In this document: positions 7,665 to 10,301 of the stretch, piece by piece | How the letters are laid out: every line of letters begins with the position of its first letter | How positions within the stretch are numbered: position 1 is the first letter of the stretch | Assembly: GCA_029051445.1 (NCBI GenBank) | Contig: JAIDKP010000261.1 | Span: forward strand, 1 to 10,301 | Source: Muribaculaceae bacterium | GTDB taxonomy: Bacteria; Bacteroidota; Bacteroidia; Bacteroidales; Muribaculaceae | Direction of reading: 5' to 3' | Length of the DNA stretch: 10,301 nt | Notes under the pieces: model-generated | What the model was told of the DNA's origin: nothing | Seen by the model: the letters and a program-made list of their open reading frames with translations, nothing else | Databases searched by the model: none | Position numbers and translations under genes: made by a program

Positions 7665-8703
7665 TACACATAAGCGCAGAATACTGATAACAGGAGTTGC
7701 CGGGGTCATAGGCTTTCATTTGGCCCGGCGACTTCTGAAAGGATCTAAGGGTGAGACTGAGATTGTAGGAATCGACAGTCTTACTGGTTTTTACGATGTG
7801 TCGCTCAAGGTTGCGCGGTTGCGCGAGCTCGGGGTGACAATCGGGAGTCATGCTTCAGAGGAAGCATGGGGCAGGGGGTATGCATCGGAGTCGGAACCGG
7901 CATTCACTTTTTGCCGGATTGACATTGCGGATCATGAGGCGATGGATAAGCTGATGGGGGAGACCCGCTTTGATGTCGTGTTTCATCTTGCCGCACAGGC
8001 ATCGGCCCGGTACTCTACGGAGAATCCGCGCGAGTATCTCGAAACCAATCTTGTCGGTTTTTTCAATGTGCTTGATGCATGTCGCAGAAGCGAGGTCGGG
8101 CATCTTGTTTTCGCATCATCGTCGAGTGTCTATGGCATGAATGAAAATGTGCCTTACAATGAAGATGACGATGCATCGCGTCCTGTGAGTTTCTATGCAG
8201 CTACCAAACGTAGCAACGAACTGATGGCTCACAGTTATGCGGCGGTCTATGGGCTACGCGTGACCGGACTTCGCTTTTTCTCGGTATATGGTCCGTGGGG
8301 GCGGCCTGACATGGCTCCGTATCTGTTTATAGACGCTATCCTTCATGGTCGTCAGATCAAGGTGTATAATCAAGGTGACATGTACCGTGATTTCACTTAT
8401 ATCGATTATGTTGTTGAAGGAATTGTGAGTCTGATGGAGGATGCCGCCGACGAAAAATTCAGCATCTATAACGTAGGTAATTCTGCTCCGGTGAAACTAA
8501 CCGATTATATCACGACAATAGAGGAAGTGGCAGGTCGTGAGGCTGAGAAGGTGATGTTGCCTATGCAGGCCGGAGATATGTACCGCACGTATGCCGATTG
8601 CGGCGCGTTGTTGCGTGCTACAGGCTTCACGCCGTCGACTGCGCTGAAAGAGGGTATTGGTAAGACTGTCGCTTGGTTTAAAGATTATTACAAACTGAAA
8701 TAA
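7651..8703 (+). CDS. NAD-dependent epimerase, probable UDP-glucuronate 4-epimerase
   Basis: This extended-SDR sugar-nucleotide epimerase most likely interconverts UDP-glucuronate and UDP-galacturonate. I chose ATG 7651 (350 residues), because the Rossmann strand RRILITG starts at residue 9; a longer in-frame start at 7585 lies deep inside rfbB and adds no family-like sequence. The glycine motif is GVAGVIGFH (15-23), with V19 where Phe is usual. SSSSVYG lies at 156-162 and the catalytic pair Y182/K186 is in YAATK. RFFSVYGPWGRPDMAPYLF is the hallmark of the glucuronate 4-epimerase (CapI/GAE-like) branch. The family's nearly constant QAGVRYS reads QASARYS here (116-122), a change near the substrate site. 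The next gene makes UDP-glucuronate, the expected substrate, which supports the assignment. A different epimerase specificity remains possible. Confidence 0.86.
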   Translation: MQSADTHKRRILITGVAGVIGFHLARRLLKGSKGETEIVGIDSLTGFYDVSLKVARLRELGVTIGSHASEEAWGRGYASESEPAFTFCRIDIADHEAMDKLMGETRFDVVFHLAAQASARYSTENPREYLETNLVGFFNVLDACRRSEVGHLVFASSSSVYGMNENVPYNEDDDASRPVSFYAATKRSNELMAHSYAAVYGLRVTGLRFFSVYGPWGRPDMAPYLFIDAILHGRQIKVYNQGDMYRDFTYIDYVVEGIVSLMEDAADEKFSIYNVGNSAPVKLTDYITTIEEVAGREAEKVMLPMQAGDMYRTYADCGALLRATGFTPSTALKEGIGKTVAWFKDYYKLK

Positions 8704-8719
8704 ATAGAATCATATACAT

Positions 8720-10027
8720 ATGAATATAGCAGTTGCCGGAACAGGTTATGTGGGTCTCAGTATCTCCACTTTGCTTGCGCAGCACAATCGTGTGACAGCC
8801 ATAGATGTAGTTCCTGAAAAGGTGGATATGATCAATCAGCGCAAATCGCCTATTCAGGATGAGTATATAGAGAAGTATCTGGCTGAAAAAGAACTTGACC
8901 TCACTGCCACGCTCGATGGGCGCAAGGGATATGCCGATGCCGACTTTGTGATTATTGCGGCACCGACAAACTATGATCCGGAGAAAAACTATTTTGATAC
9001 TCACTGCATAGAGGATGTGATTGATCTCGTGCTGAGCGTCAATCCCGATGCTGTGATGGTCATCAAATCGACAATTCCGGTAGGATATTGCCGGAGTCTG
9101 TATGTGAAGTATGCTTCCCGTGGGGTAAAGAAGCTTAACCTGCTGTTCTCTCCGGAATTTCTCAGAGAAAGCAAGGCTCTGTATGACAACCTGTATCCGA
9201 GCCGCATTATAATAGGTATTCCGTCGATAATAGACGCTTCAGGATATGAGGAAGAGAATGATGCGGTGCGTCGTCTTGCCGATATAGATATGTTGACCAG
9301 GGCGGCACACACGTTTGCATCGCTATTGCAGCAGGGGGCGATCAAGCAGGATGTGCCTACGCTGTATATGGGCATGAAAGAGGCCGAGGCTGTAAAACTG
9401 TTTGCCAACACCTATCTTGCCTTGCGCGTAAGCTATTTTAATGAGCTTGACACTTATGCAGAGAGCAAGGGGCTCGACTCCGAGGCGATAATCGAGGGAA
9501 TCGGTCTTGACCCGCGCATAGGCACGCACTACAATAATCCGTCGTTTGGCTACGGCGGTTACTGTCTTCCCAAAGACACCAAGCAGTTGCTTGCCAATTA
9601 TGACAAGGTACCGCAGAATATGATGACTGCAATCGTGGAGAGCAACCGCACGCGCAAGGATTTCATTGCCGATCAGGTTTTGAAAATGGCCGGATGGTAT
9701 GGATATTCGTCAAACAACCGGTATGACCGAGACGAGGAGAAAACTTGTGTTATCGGAGTTTATCGCCTCACGATGAAATCCAATTCCGACAATTTCCGCC
9801 AGTCATCGATTCAGGGCGTGATGAAGCGCATCAAGGCGAAAGGTGCGCAGATCATCATTTATGAGCCTACGCTTGCCGACGGAACATCGTTTTTCGGCAG
9901 TACAGTAGTGAATGATCTTGATGCGTTCAAGGCCAAGTCGCAGGCAATTATAGCAAACCGCTACGACAAGGTGCTCGACGATGTGAAGGAGAAGGTCTAT
10001 ACAAGAGATATTTTCCGCCGTGACTAA
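8720..10027 (+). CDS. ugd: UDP-glucose 6-dehydrogenase
   Basis: Ugd oxidises UDP-glucose twice with NAD+ to give UDP-glucuronate, supplying acidic sugar for the polymer and substrate for the epimerase encoded 16 nt upstream. The N-terminal NAD motif is GTGYVGLS (7-14). T118 in STIPVG, E146 and E150 in SPEFLRE, K226 and N230 in VKLFANTY, and C282 and D286 in GYCLPKD match the active-site set known from the streptococcal enzyme; C282 is the catalytic thiol. At 435 residues it is longer than the roughly 390-402 of simple bacterial Ugd. Much of this comes from an acidic insertion around residues 170-195 ([14 protein letters not shown]). In-family orthologues in Bacteroidetes probably share this. 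Its last 8 nt overlap the GTG start of the following small gene. Confidence 0.95.
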   Translation: MNIAVAGTGYVGLSISTLLAQHNRVTAIDVVPEKVDMINQRKSPIQDEYIEKYLAEKELDLTATLDGRKGYADADFVIIAAPTNYDPEKNYFDTHCIEDVIDLVLSVNPDAVMVIKSTIPVGYCRSLYVKYASRGVKKLNLLFSPEFLRESKALYDNLYPSRIIIGIPSIIDASGYEEENDAVRRLADIDMLTRAAHTFASLLQQGAIKQDVPTLYMGMKEAEAVKLFANTYLALRVSYFNELDTYAESKGLDSEAIIEGIGLDPRIGTHYNNPSFGYGGYCLPKDTKQLLANYDKVPQNMMTAIVESNRTRKDFIADQVLKMAGWYGYSSNNRYDRDEEKTCVIGVYRLTMKSNSDNFRQSSIQGVMKRIKAKGAQIIIYEPTLADGTSFFGSTVVNDLDAFKAKSQAIIANRYDKVLDDVKEKVYTRDIFRRD

Positions 10028-10220
10028 GTCAGAGGGCCGACGCATTCGTTTTGCCAGAATCGTGACAGGCGTGCTCGCAGCGGTTGTGCTGTTGTGGGGA
10101 GGTGGCCTTTATACGATTTCGTTTATTCCTTGGTGGGTACCTGTCGCAATCGGAGCAGCTCTTACCATAGCTAACGCAGGGCCCGGCATGAAGATGTTGA
10201 GTGTAAGGCTCGATGTCTAA
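10020..10220 (+). CDS. Small two-helix membrane protein of unknown function
   Basis: I do not recognise this family. The 66-residue product begins at GTG 10020, which overlaps the last 8 nt of ugd; no ATG is available in frame. It has a short basic N-terminus ([12 protein letters not shown]), a hydrophobic helix at about 12-35 ([20 protein letters not shown]) and a second one at about 36-51 ([17 protein letters not shown]). A short tail, [11 protein letters not shown], follows. The positive N-terminus predicts that the first helix starts in the cytoplasm. The overlap with ugd and with the possible next start at 10213 (its stop is 10218-10220) gives the close packing seen in the rest of the operon. 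This supports a real gene, but its length and lack of a recognised domain leave doubt. Confidence 0.6.
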   Translation: MTKSEGRRIRFARIVTGVLAAVVLLWGGGLYTISFIPWWVPVAIGAALTIANAGPGMKMLSVRLDV

Positions 10221-10301
10221 AAAAAATGGAAGCTTACAGTAATACACTTTGTGGTAGCGGGTGGGATAGGTGCTTTTGCGCTGATCGGCGGAAACTATTA
10301 T
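10213..10301 (+). CDS. Start of a membrane-protein gene with its reading frame broken at an A8 tract (3'-truncated)
   Basis: ATG 10213 overlaps the preceding stop by 8 nt, as operon starts here often do, but as written it encodes only nine residues (MSKKNGSLQ) before TAA at 10240. The frame from TGG at 10227 stays open to the window end and reads WKLTVIHFVVAGGIGAFALI, clearly a membrane helix. The two parts join as MSKKKWKLTV if one A is added to the run of eight at 10219-10226, or if the ribosome slips back one base there. Without slippage the only obvious start in the hydrophobic frame is GTG at 10251. Possible explanations are a homopolymer error, a programmed frameshift, transcriptional slippage or phase variation. 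The product is not identifiable from this fragment. Confidence 0.5.
10219..10226 (+). repeat. Homopolymeric A8 tract at a gene start
   Basis: Eight consecutive A residues follow ATGTCT. They sit exactly where the apparent start codon and the body of the next gene fall out of frame by one base. Runs of this length are prone to polymerase slippage, both in the cell and in sequencing, and the codons AAA AAA AAT are a plausible slippery site for a -1 ribosomal shift. Confidence 0.8.

Noticed and set aside
1..10301. CRISPR arrays, tRNA or rRNA genes, insertion sequences, defence systems
   Set aside because: I saw no regularly spaced repeats, no tRNA-like cloverleaf regions, no transposase or recombinase motifs and no defence-type domains; the window is almost fully occupied by the genes listed.

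Overview
The window looks like chromosomal DNA of a Bacteroidales bacterium; a gut Muribaculaceae-type genome is my best guess. This rests on the long multi-SLBB export protein, a Bacteroidetes-style RmlB with an extra loop, the general lack of strong Shine-Dalgarno sequences, and intermediate base composition. The genus is inference only. Every credible gene is on the plus strand, and no intergenic gap from the export gene onward exceeds about 16 bases.

Layout. 1-408 is the C-terminal end of a WecA/TagO-type polyprenyl-phosphate sugar-1-phosphate transferase, cut by the window edge. A compact terminator-like hairpin (426-450) follows, only 12 nt before the start of the next gene. 463-2997 encodes an 844-residue periplasmic/outer-membrane export protein (Wza class) with six SLBB repeats. 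3014-4180 encodes a Wzz-type chain-length regulator. 4177-7664 is a complete dTDP-L-rhamnose set in the order rfbA, rfbC, rfbD, rfbB. 7651-8703 is a UDP-glucuronate 4-epimerase-like enzyme, and 8720-10027 is UDP-glucose 6-dehydrogenase. 10020-10220 is a small two-helix membrane protein. A further membrane-protein gene appears to begin at 10213, but a run of eight A residues puts its start out of frame with its body.

How it fits together. This is the assembly/export and nucleotide-sugar module of a surface polysaccharide (capsule, EPS or O-antigen) locus. The WecA-like enzyme would load the first sugar phosphate on undecaprenyl phosphate. The RfbA-C-D-B enzymes make dTDP-L-rhamnose from glucose-1-phosphate. 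Ugd makes UDP-glucuronate, and the adjacent epimerase would convert it to UDP-galacturonate. Wzz and the SLBB protein would set chain length and form the exit channel. The polymer is therefore predicted to be acidic and to contain rhamnose. No flippase, polymerase or ordinary glycosyltransferase lies in the window, so those must be encoded elsewhere.

Most of the window is recognisable biology, and I do not see a clearly new system. The points most worth a second look are the A8 tract at 10219-10226, the hairpin jammed against the export-gene start, and the altered nucleotide-binding and QAGVRYS-type motifs of the epimerase.
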